Shown one piece after another: positions 26,588-33,476 of a stretch of 64,000 nt of DNA. Within the stretch, counting starts at the first letter, position 1. Each line of letters begins with the position of its first letter. The stretch spans positions 6,636,001 to 6,700,000 of the forward strand of contig NZ_CP109450.1 of NCBI RefSeq assembly GCF_041438865.1, read 5' to 3'. The translations under genes and the position numbers were made by a program. The DNA is from Streptomyces sp. NBC_01471 (lineage in GTDB: Bacteria > Actinomycetota > Actinomycetes > Streptomycetales > Streptomycetaceae). A model generated the notes under the pieces. It was not told the DNA's origin and did no database searches. It worked only from the letters and a program-made list of their open reading frames with translations.

Positions 26588-27891
26588 CGCGCCTTCAGAC
26601 CCGGACCGGCGCCGCCCAGCAGCTGTTCCCCCTGGCCGAACAGTTCCTCGGCGGCCGCCTTCCGCTGCGCCTGCGGGCCTGGGACGGCTCCACCGCGGGC
26701 CCCGACGGCGCACCCGTCGTGGTCCTGCGCTCCCGCCGGGCACTGCGCCGGCTGGTGTGGCAGCCGGACGAACTCGGCCTGGCCCAGGCCTACGTCACCG
26801 GCGAACTGGACATCGAAGGCGACCTCGCCGACGGCCTGCGCACCGTGTGGAGCGCGGTCCGGGCCCGCGGGCTGCGCCCGCCGCGGCTCACCGTCGCCGA
26901 CCGTGCACGAGCGCTGCGCACCGCGGTGCGGCTCGGCGCCGTCGGCCCGCGCCCGGCTCCGCCGGCCGCCCAGGCCAGGCTGCGCGGCGCGCTGCACAGC
27001 AAGGCGCGCGACCGGGCCGCCATCAGCCACCACTACGACCTCTCCAACGACTTCTACGCCCTGCTGCTCGACGAGACGATGGCGTACTCCTGCGGCTACT
27101 GGACCAGCGACAAGCCCGAGTACGGCGCGGCCGACGCCCAGCGCGACAAGCTGGAACTGATCTGCCGCAAGCTGGCGCTGACCCCCGGTGCCCGGCTGCT
27201 CGACATCGGCTGCGGCTGGGGATCGCTCACCCTGTACGCGGCGCAGGAGTACCGGGTGAAGGTCACCGCGGTCACCCTGGCCGCTGAGCAGGCGGAGTAC
27301 GTCAGGCGCCAGGTGGTGGAGCGCGGGCTGACCGACCTGGTGGAGGTCCGGCTCTCGGACTACCGCGACATCACGGGCGGCGACTACGACGCTGTGTCCA
27401 CCATCGAGATGGGCGAGCACGTCGGCGACGAGCAGTACCCCGGCTTCACCGCCACGCTGTTCGGGATGCTCCGCCCGGCGGGCCGCGTGCTGGTCCAGCA
27501 GATGTCCCGCGGCGCGGTCGCCCCGGGCGGCGGCGCCTTCATCGAGGCGTACATCGCACCCGACATGCACATGCGCCCGCTGGGTGAGACGGTCTCGCTC
27601 CTTGAGGGCGCGGGTCTTGAGGTACGGGCCGTGGAGTCGATCCGCGAGCACTACACCCGGACGGTCGGCGCCTGGGAGCGGACGCTGGAGGAGCGCTGGG
27701 AGGAGTTCCGCGCCCTGGTCGGTGAGGAGACCGCCCGGGTGTGGCGGCTCTATCTGGTGGGCGGGCGGCTCGCGTTCGAGGAGCGCCGGATGGGCGTGGA
27801 CCAGATCCTCGCCGTACGGCCCGACGACAGCGGCGACAGCGCGATGCCCGCCACCCCGCACGACTGGTACGCCGAGGACGCCCGCCGGTGA
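26584..27891 (+). CDS. Cyclopropane-fatty-acid-synthase-family methyltransferase 2
   Basis: The ATG at 26584 overlaps the previous stop. The 435-residue protein repeats the layout of its neighbour: N-terminal lipid-binding region, SHHYDLSNDFYALLLDETM, and SAM motif I LLDIGCGWGSLTLYAA, followed by VSTIEMGEHVG. It is clearly paralogous but diverged, so the two enzymes may act on different double-bond positions or form methylene versus methyl products. Mycobacterial SigK loci usually carry a single copy. It overlaps the DUF1295 gene by four bases (GTGA). Confidence 0.92.
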   Translation: MTRLQTRTGAAQQLFPLAEQFLGGRLPLRLRAWDGSTAGPDGAPVVVLRSRRALRRLVWQPDELGLAQAYVTGELDIEGDLADGLRTVWSAVRARGLRPPRLTVADRARALRTAVRLGAVGPRPAPPAAQARLRGALHSKARDRAAISHHYDLSNDFYALLLDETMAYSCGYWTSDKPEYGAADAQRDKLELICRKLALTPGARLLDIGCGWGSLTLYAAQEYRVKVTAVTLAAEQAEYVRRQVVERGLTDLVEVRLSDYRDITGGDYDAVSTIEMGEHVGDEQYPGFTATLFGMLRPAGRVLVQQMSRGAVAPGGGAFIEAYIAPDMHMRPLGETVSLLEGAGLEVRAVESIREHYTRTVGAWERTLEERWEEFRALVGEETARVWRLYLVGGRLAFEERRMGVDQILAVRPDDSGDSAMPATPHDWYAEDARR

Positions 27892-28694
27892 GCGGCTATC
27901 CGTGGGGCGCCTTCGGACAGGGGGCCGGCGCGGCGGCCGCCGCCGCGCTCGCGGTCATGCTGCTCACCTTCGCCATCGCGGTGGCGAAGGGACTGCACCG
28001 GATCGTCGACATCGCCTGGGGCCCGGCGTTCGCTGCGGTCGCGGTCGTCTCGTACGCCGTCTCGGCGGGGGAGGGCGGCGACGGGGTACGCCGGCTCGTG
28101 GTCACCGCCCTGACCGTGATCTGGGGGCTGCGGCTCGGCGCCCACATCGCGCGGCGCGGACGCGGCCACGGAGAGGACGCACGCTACGAGGCGATGCTCG
28201 CCAAGGCCCCGGGCAACCGGGACCTGTACGCGCTGCGCATGGTCTATCTGCTCCAGGGAGCGCTGGTCCTGCTCGTGTCGCTGCCGGTCCAGGCCGCGCA
28301 GTACCTGCCGGGGGCGATGGGGCCCGCCGGGTACGCGGGCTGCGCGGTATGGCTGGCCGGTCTGCTCTTCGAGGGTGTGGGGGACTGGCAGCTGGCCCGC
28401 TTCAAGGCCGATCCGGCTCACCGGGGGCGGATCATGGACCGCGGCCTCTGGTCCTGGACCAGGCACCCGAACTACTTCGGCGACTTCTGTGTCTGGTGGG
28501 GGCTCTTCCTGCTCGTCTGCGACGATCCGGTGGTGGCCGCCGCGACCGTGGTGAGCCCGCTCGTGATGAGCTTCCTGCTGATCGGCGGAAGCGGGAAGCG
28601 GCTGCTTGAGCGGCACATGGCCGACCGGCCGGGCTTCGCCGAGTACACCGCGCGGACCAGTGGTTTCTTCCCGCTGCCGCCGAAGCGGAGCTGA
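27888..28694 (+). CDS. DUF1295 steroid-reductase-like membrane protein
   Basis: The GTG at 27888 overlaps the preceding stop. The 268-residue protein has about seven hydrophobic helices and the DUF1295/isoprenylcysteine methyltransferase-like C terminus (GLWSWTRHPNYFGDFCVWWGLFL), which in relatives binds a nucleotide cofactor such as NADPH or SAM. It likely reduces or modifies a lipid made by the upstream enzymes; this follows from family and context only. It ends the operon, and a strong bidirectional terminator separates it from rskA. Confidence 0.9.
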   Translation: MSGYPWGAFGQGAGAAAAAALAVMLLTFAIAVAKGLHRIVDIAWGPAFAAVAVVSYAVSAGEGGDGVRRLVVTALTVIWGLRLGAHIARRGRGHGEDARYEAMLAKAPGNRDLYALRMVYLLQGALVLLVSLPVQAAQYLPGAMGPAGYAGCAVWLAGLLFEGVGDWQLARFKADPAHRGRIMDRGLWSWTRHPNYFGDFCVWWGLFLLVCDDPVVAAATVVSPLVMSFLLIGGSGKRLLERHMADRPGFAEYTARTSGFFPLPPKRS

Positions 28695-28716
28695 CACGGG
28701 AGCCCGGAGCGGCGGA

Positions 28717-28764
28717 ACGTGAAGGGGGGAGCACGGCCGACCGGCCGGGCTCCCCCCTTCACGT
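28717..28764. terminator. Bidirectional terminator between DUF1295 gene and rskA
   Basis: ACGTGAAGGGGGGAGC pairs perfectly with GCTCCCCCCTTCACGT (16 bp); the 16-base interior also contains GGCC-rich self-complementary sequence. The flanking genes converge. Confidence 0.85.
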
Positions 28765-28780
28765 CTTCAGCACCGCCCGG

Positions 28781-29536
28781 TCAGGTCGCGAACTGCATCA
28801 GCGCGATCGGGTCGGTCGTCGGCGCCTTCGAGCCACCGGCCGGTTCGACCGTGATCCCCATGCCCGCCGCGCCGTCCACGGAGCCCTTCATGAGCACGCT
28901 CTCCGACGAGGACGAAGGATTCAGCAGACCGGCGGAGCGCATCGTTCCGTTGTCGTTGAACCAGAGCTGATAGACCTTGCCGCCCGGCGGCTTCGCCAGC
29001 CCCGAGGTGAGGAACGCCGCCTTGTCCTTGCTGTGCGATACGACCACCGTGCCGGTCGCCCCGCCCTTCAGCTTCCCCGTCGTGACCTTGGCGTCCGGTG
29101 CGGCGAGCACCGCGGCCAGTGCCCGCGCCTGCTGCTGCGACTGCGCCGCGCTGTTCCTGGCGTCACCCGCCTCCTGGTGCTGCCACACCGCGACCCCGCC
29201 GAGACCGACGGCCGCGGCGAGACAGGCCGCCAGCGCGAAGCGCGAGAGCGCACGCCCGCCGCGTACGGTGCCGCCACCGCCGCGGTGCTGCTGAGGCAGC
29301 AGCGGGGCGTCCTGGCGCTCGGTGGCGATCCTCCGCAGGACCTCCTGTTTGAGGGCGGGGGGCGGGGTCACCGTGACGGCGAGCGCCAGCCTGCCCGCCG
29401 TCGCCACCAGCTCACGGACCTCCTGAGTGCAGGCGGGGCACGCCTGGAGGTGCTGCTCGAATTCGGCGCGCTCGTCGGGTTCCAGCGCGTGGAGTGCGTA
29501 GGCGCCGGTGAGCGTGTGCAGATCCGCTGTCATCAT
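28781..29536 (-). CDS. rskA: Anti-sigma-K factor RskA
   Basis: RskA is a membrane-spanning anti-sigma factor that holds SigK until cleaved by regulated proteolysis. The 251-residue protein has a cytosolic zinc anti-sigma domain with HxxxCxxC (H29, C33, C36), one transmembrane helix (about residues 100-118, LAACLAAAVGLGGVAVW) and an extracytoplasmic RskA C-terminal domain ending in PIALMQFAT. Its ATG overlaps the sigK stop (ATGA), so the pair is translationally coupled, as expected for a 1:1 complex. Confidence 0.95.
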   Translation of the reverse strand: MMTADLHTLTGAYALHALEPDERAEFEQHLQACPACTQEVRELVATAGRLALAVTVTPPPALKQEVLRRIATERQDAPLLPQQHRGGGGTVRGGRALSRFALAACLAAAVGLGGVAVWQHQEAGDARNSAAQSQQQARALAAVLAAPDAKVTTGKLKGGATGTVVVSHSKDKAAFLTSGLAKPPGGKVYQLWFNDNGTMRSAGLLNPSSSSESVLMKGSVDGAAGMGITVEPAGGSKAPTTDPIALMQFAT

Positions 29537-30117
29537 GCGCTGACCCCCAGGCAGTCGCGCATCCGGATGAGTCCGTCGCGCAGTCGAGTCTTGATGGTGC
29601 CGAGCGGTACGGAGAGCAGCTCGGCCACTTCCCGGTAGGCAAGGCCCCTGTAGTACGCGAGTGTCACCGACTCGCGCTGCACCTCTGTCAGGGATCCCAG
29701 ACAGCGGCGTACCTGCTCCCGTTCGAGCCGGGACTCGACCTGCTCGACGACCTCGTCGAACGCCGGTGTCCGGTCGAGCAGTGCGGCCCGGTGCTCACGG
29801 TCCGAAGCTGCCTGGGCCGAGCGCACCCGGTCGACTGCCCGGCGGTGGGCGAGCATCAGGACCCAGTTCATCGCCGATCCCCGGTCGGGCTGGAAGCGTG
29901 CCGCGCTGCGCCACACCTCCAGGAGCACTTCCTGGGCCACCTCCTCCGACTGCGCGGGATCGCGCAGCACCGCGCGCACCAGGCCGAGAACGGGGCCGCA
30001 CACGGAGTCGTACAGACGCGAGAAAGCGTCTTGGTCGCCGCGGGCGACCAGGGCGAGCAATTGCTGCAGATCAGGTCCCGCCGAAGCGGCTCCGCTGATG
30101 TGCACGGCTTCTTTCAC
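29533..30117 (-). CDS. sigK: ECF RNA polymerase sigma factor SigK
   Basis: The 194-residue ECF sigma factor has region 2 (DAFSRLYDSVCGPVLGLVRAVLRDPAQ and EEVAQEVLLEVWRSAARFQPDRG) and region 4 (LTEVQRESVTLAYYRGLAYREVAELLSVPLGTIKTRLRDGL). The GTG at 30117 is used because GGAGG lies six bases upstream; an ATG at 30150 in frame has no such site and lies close to the promoter. It directs transcription of the fasciclin gene and the lipid-modification operon, and its own promoter carries the same CCAATCC-N16-CGAATG signal, so it is autoregulated. RskA is encoded downstream. Confidence 0.95.
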   Translation of the reverse strand: MKEAVHISGAASAGPDLQQLLALVARGDQDAFSRLYDSVCGPVLGLVRAVLRDPAQSEEVAQEVLLEVWRSAARFQPDRGSAMNWVLMLAHRRAVDRVRSAQAASDREHRAALLDRTPAFDEVVEQVESRLEREQVRRCLGSLTEVQRESVTLAYYRGLAYREVAELLSVPLGTIKTRLRDGLIRMRDCLGVSA

Positions 30118-30166
30118 GCGAGATTCCTCCACGGTGCGGGCAGGCGGCATACGGGTTCTCGCTGGC

Positions 30167-30195
30167 CATTCGGAGCGGGTGGGGCGACGGATTGG
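30167..30195 (-). promoter_or_regulatory. SigK-type autoregulatory promoter of sigK-rskA
   Basis: On the minus strand CCAATCC (complement of 30189-30195), 16 bases, CGAATG (complement of 30167-30172). Transcription would begin near 30160, about 43 bases before the GTG of sigK. Confidence 0.75.
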
Positions 30196-30306
30196 TCAGA
30201 CGTGCGAATGGTTCCGGATTCCTCCCGCGGGTCCGGGATTCCCCACGATCGTGCCGCACCCGGACGACCGGTGTCCCGCCCGGCTGACCGGTGTCCCGGA
30301 CAGCGG

Positions 30307-30346
30307 GAAGCCCCGGCCGCGAGCGCACGCTCGCCGCCGGGGCTTC
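30307..30346 (-). terminator. Terminator of the siderophore-interacting protein gene
   Basis: Outer stem GAAGCCCCGGC (30307-30317) with GCCGGGGCTTC (30336-30346) and inner stem GCGAGC/GCTCGC (30319-30334) form one long hairpin 14 bases beyond the stop codon at 30360. Confidence 0.8.
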
Positions 30347-30359
30347 TCCGGGGGGCGGG

Positions 30360-31202
30360 TCAGCCCGCCTGCTCCTGCTCGGCCTCCACCTGGGCGTTCC
30401 ACTCGCGCTTCACCGCGCGCCAGGTCTCGTCGTTCTGCCCCAGCCGCCAGTAGCCCGAGATGGACAGCTGCTCGCGGGGGATCCCGCGGTCCAGCCGCAG
30501 ATGGCGCCGCAGCTCCTTCACACAGCCCGCCTCGCCGTGCACGAAGGCGCTGACCTCACCGGCCGGGAAGTCCAGTGCCCGCACCGCGTCGATCAGAGCC
30601 TCGCCCGCCGGGCGTGCGCCGCGGTGCAGCCAGCGCACTCCGACGCCGTCCGGCGCCGCGATCTTCTGCTCCTCGTCGGGGCCGGACACCTCGACGAACG
30701 CGTGCACCACCGCGCCCGCGGGCATCCGCTCCACCGCGGCCGCGATGGCGGGCAGCGCGCTCTCGTCGCCCGCCAGCAGGTGCCAGTCGGCGGCCGGGTC
30801 CGGCGCGTATCCGCCGCCGGGGCCGAGGAAGCGCACCGTGTCGCCGGGCCGGGCGCCGGCCGCCCACGGACCGGCCAGCCCTTCGGTGCCGTGCACGACG
30901 AAGTCCACCGCCAGCTCGCGCAGCGCCGGATCCCAGGACCGCACCGTGTACGTCCGGGTGACCGGCCACTGCTCGCGCGGGAACTCCTCGCGAATCCGGG
31001 CCATGTCGAACGGTTCCGGATAGCTCACGCCCTCGGGCGGGAAGAGCACCTTGATGTAGTGGTCGGTGAACTCGGATGCGTCGAACGCGTCCAGCCCCTC
31101 ACCGCCGAGGACCAGACGGACCATGTGCGGGGTGATCCGCTCGGTGCGGACCACCTGCGCCTCGCGGGCCTGCGGTGTCTTACGGGCCGGTGCTTCCGCC
31201 AC
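30360..31202 (-). CDS. Siderophore-interacting protein (FAD-dependent ferric-siderophore reductase)
   Basis: The 280-residue protein belongs to the ViuB/YqjH-type siderophore-interacting family, which reduces ferric siderophores in the cytosol. It has the FAD-binding motif RTYTVRSWD, the family segment DHYIKVLFPP, the NAD(P)H-type LAGDESALPAIAA motif and the C-terminal SGYWRLGQNDETW block. The GTG at 31202 follows GGGAG. An iron box (31222-31240) lies just upstream, so transcription is probably repressed by DmdR-type regulators when iron is plentiful. It is a single-gene unit with its own terminator. Confidence 0.93.
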   Translation of the reverse strand: MAEAPARKTPQAREAQVVRTERITPHMVRLVLGGEGLDAFDASEFTDHYIKVLFPPEGVSYPEPFDMARIREEFPREQWPVTRTYTVRSWDPALRELAVDFVVHGTEGLAGPWAAGARPGDTVRFLGPGGGYAPDPAADWHLLAGDESALPAIAAAVERMPAGAVVHAFVEVSGPDEEQKIAAPDGVGVRWLHRGARPAGEALIDAVRALDFPAGEVSAFVHGEAGCVKELRRHLRLDRGIPREQLSISGYWRLGQNDETWRAVKREWNAQVEAEQEQAG

Positions 31203-31221
31203 GGACAGCTCCCCTGATCGT

Positions 31222-31240
31222 GATAGTTAGGCTCACCTAA
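31222..31240 (-). promoter_or_regulatory. Iron box (DmdR/IdeR operator)
   Basis: GATAGTTAGGCTCACCTAA contains the strong half TTAGGCTCACCTAA and matches the 19-bp iron-box consensus TTAGGTTAGGCTNACCTAA well apart from its left end. It lies 20 bases upstream of the siderophore-interacting protein start. Confidence 0.85.
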
Positions 31241-31264
31241 GTTAGCACCCCGGCCCCGGACAGG

Positions 31265-32185
31265 TCAGCCCCGCAGCGTGGAGAGCAGCCGCTGGAGCGA
31301 ACCGCCCAGGCCCCACAGGGCGCCCTGCTGTTCCAGGGTGGCGGGATCGCGCGGTTCGGCCGGCAGGGCCGGGTCGAACGGCGGCAGCGGTACGTCGGAT
31401 GCCACCCGCACGACCTTCGGCGCCACCGCGACATAGGGGCGCGCCTCGTCCAGCTTCCTGCGCTGCGAAGGGGTGAGCCGGGACGCCGGGTCGTCGACCG
31501 CGGCCATGATCCCGGCCAGATCGCCGAACGCGTCGAGCAGCTTCGCCGCCGTCTTCTCGCCGATCCCGGGGACACCGGGCAGCCCGTCGCTCGGGTCGCC
31601 CCGCAGCAGCGCCAGGTCCACATAGCCCTGGCCGGTCACCCCGTACTTCTCACGCAGCAGCGCCTCGTCGGTCAGCTGCAGGTTCCCGACGCCCTTCAGG
31701 GGGTACAGCACCCGGACGCCACGGGCGTCGTCGACCAGCTGGTAGAGGTCGCGGTCCCCGGTGACGATGTCGACGGGCCCGGTGGCCCGGCCGGTGAGCG
31801 TGCCGATCACGTCGTCCGCCTCGTACCCCTCGACGCCCACCCGGGCGATACCCAGGGCGTCGAGCACCTGCTCGATCATCGGCACCTGCGGGGCCAGCGT
31901 GTCGGGGGTGTCCTCCTCGTCGGGGCCCTGCTCGGTCTCCCGGGCCACCCGGTGCGCCTTGTACGAGGGGATCAGGTCCACCCGCCACTGGGGGCGCCAG
32001 TCCGCGTCCATGCAGGCGACCAGGGAGTCCGGGCGGTGGTCCTGCACCAGCCGGGCGATGAAGTCGAGCAGCCCGCGGACGGCGTTGACCGGGGTGCCGT
32101 CCGGAGCCCGTACCGTGTCGGGGACCCCGAAATAGGCCCGGTAGTAGAGGGAAGCGGTGTCGAGGAGCATCAGGCGTCGCGTCAC
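31265..32185 (-). CDS. 5'-3' exonuclease (PolI N-terminal/FEN-like)
   Basis: The 306-residue protein is a stand-alone relative of the 5' nuclease domain of DNA polymerase I. It shows the metal-binding blocks LLDTASLYYRAYF, EADDVIGTL and VTGDRDLYQLV, and the helix-3-turn-helix DGLPGVPGIGEKTAAKLL that grips duplex DNA. It should process flaps or RNA primers. The start is uncertain: GTG 32185 fits the family N terminus but GGAGG directly touches it, whereas ATG 32170 lies 15 bases downstream of that site. It is divergent from the glycine-betaine transporter operon. Confidence 0.92.
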   Translation of the reverse strand: MTRRLMLLDTASLYYRAYFGVPDTVRAPDGTPVNAVRGLLDFIARLVQDHRPDSLVACMDADWRPQWRVDLIPSYKAHRVARETEQGPDEEDTPDTLAPQVPMIEQVLDALGIARVGVEGYEADDVIGTLTGRATGPVDIVTGDRDLYQLVDDARGVRVLYPLKGVGNLQLTDEALLREKYGVTGQGYVDLALLRGDPSDGLPGVPGIGEKTAAKLLDAFGDLAGIMAAVDDPASRLTPSQRRKLDEARPYVAVAPKVVRVASDVPLPPFDPALPAEPRDPATLEQQGALWGLGGSLQRLLSTLRG

Positions 32186-32259
32186 CCTCCGATCATGCCG
32201 TACGCCACTGACAGCCCAGCCGAAGTGAGCTGAGTCACTCTTCTGTTTAGGGCGCATAA

Positions 32260-32380
32260 AGGCGGGCAGGCGCCGCCGCGGAGCGGAACCAGTAGCAGAT
32301 TCAAGTATTGCGAGGGTGAAGCGGACCGATCCCGCGCCGCTCCACGACCCGTCGACACGGGGGTGACGGGTCGTTTTCGT
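32260..32380 (+). promoter_or_regulatory. Structured leader with an intrinsic terminator before the betaine transporter operon
   Basis: ACGACCCGTC (32344-32353) pairs perfectly with GACGGGTCGT (32365-32374) and is followed by TTTCGTTTC, a textbook terminator that ends about 20 bases before the ABC gene. Since the upstream gene is divergent, it can only act on this operon's own leader. Upstream, GGAGCGG (32280-32286) can pair with CCGCTCC (32336-32342), enclosing GGAACC and GGGTGAA, which loosely recall the conserved bases of c-di-AMP (ydaO-type) riboswitches. The riboswitch class is a guess. Confidence 0.5.
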
Positions 32381-32399
32381 TTCAACGCGTGAGGTGTAT

Positions 32400-33476
32400 G
32401 TGTCCAGGCTGCAAGCCGACCGCTTGTACAAAGTGTTCGGCAGACGACCCGATGAAGCCGTGCAGAAACTCGAGAACGGCACCGGCCGCGATGAGCTGCG
32501 CGGTGAGGGGACGACTGCTGCGGTCATCGACGCATCCTTCACCGTCGAGCCGGGCAACATCTTCGTGGTCATGGGTCTCTCGGGATCCGGCAAGTCCACG
32601 CTCCTGCGCATGCTCAACGGACTCCTTGAGCCGACGTCGGGCCGGGTGCTCTTCGACGGCGAGGACCTGACCGCCCTCAGCGACAGCGCGCTGCGCGAAG
32701 TGCGCTCGAAGAAGATCAGCATGGTCTTCCAGCACTTCGCGCTCTTCCCCCACCGCAGTGTCCTGGAGAACGCGGGCTACGGCCTGGAGGTCCAGGGAGT
32801 GCCCCGCGCGGAGCGCGACAAGCGCGCGGCCGAGGCCCTGGAGATGACGGGTCTCGCCGGCTGGGAGAACTCCTGGCCCGACGAGCTGTCCGGCGGTATG
32901 CAGCAGCGTGTGGGCCTGGCCCGCGCGCTCGCCACCGACGCGGACCTGCTGCTGATGGACGAGTCCTTCAGCGCGCTCGACCCGCTGATCCGCCGCGACA
33001 TGCAGGACCAGCTGCTCGAACTGCAGAAGCGGCTGAAGAAGACGATCGTCTTCATCACCCACGACCTCAACGAGGCCATGCGCCTCGGCGACAGCATCGC
33101 GGTCATGCGCGACGGTGAGATAGTCCAGCTCGGCACCGCCGAGGACATCCTCATCACGCCGGCCAACGACTACGTCGCCTCCTTCACCAAGGACGTGGAC
33201 CGCACCCGGGTTCTCACCGCTGCGGCGATGATGACCGACGCCGACCGTCCCGACGCGGGCGAGTGCGGCTGCGAGACCGTCACCCCCGACACCTCGTTCG
33301 CCGACCTGTGCGGCGTGAGTGCACGCGTCCCGCACCCGGTGGCCGTGAAGGACGCCCAGGGCAAGCTGGTCGGTGTCGTCCAGCAGTCCCGTCTCATAGG
33401 ATTCCTCGGCGAGTACGCCGAGGCCCCGCTGGCCTGCGACGCAGCCCCCAAGAACAAGGCGGTCGCCAGTGCCTAG
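32400..33476 (+). CDS. Glycine betaine/proline ABC transporter ATP-binding protein (ProV/OpuAA-like)
   Basis: The 358-residue ATPase drives osmoprotectant uptake. It has Walker A GLSGSGKST (about 59-67), signature LSGGMQQRVGLARAL (from about 163), Walker B LLLMDES and the H-loop FITHDLNEA, then a C-terminal CBS-like regulatory part (DAGECGCETVTPDTS to VVQQSRLIGFL). The GTG at 32400 follows GTGAGG (32389-32394); the GTG at 32394 overlaps that site. Its stop overlaps the GTG of the permease gene by eight bases. The leader upstream contains an attenuator-like hairpin, so expression may be set by osmotic state. Confidence 0.94.
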   Translation: MSRLQADRLYKVFGRRPDEAVQKLENGTGRDELRGEGTTAAVIDASFTVEPGNIFVVMGLSGSGKSTLLRMLNGLLEPTSGRVLFDGEDLTALSDSALREVRSKKISMVFQHFALFPHRSVLENAGYGLEVQGVPRAERDKRAAEALEMTGLAGWENSWPDELSGGMQQRVGLARALATDADLLLMDESFSALDPLIRRDMQDQLLELQKRLKKTIVFITHDLNEAMRLGDSIAVMRDGEIVQLGTAEDILITPANDYVASFTKDVDRTRVLTAAAMMTDADRPDAGECGCETVTPDTSFADLCGVSARVPHPVAVKDAQGKLVGVVQQSRLIGFLGEYAEAPLACDAAPKNKAVASA

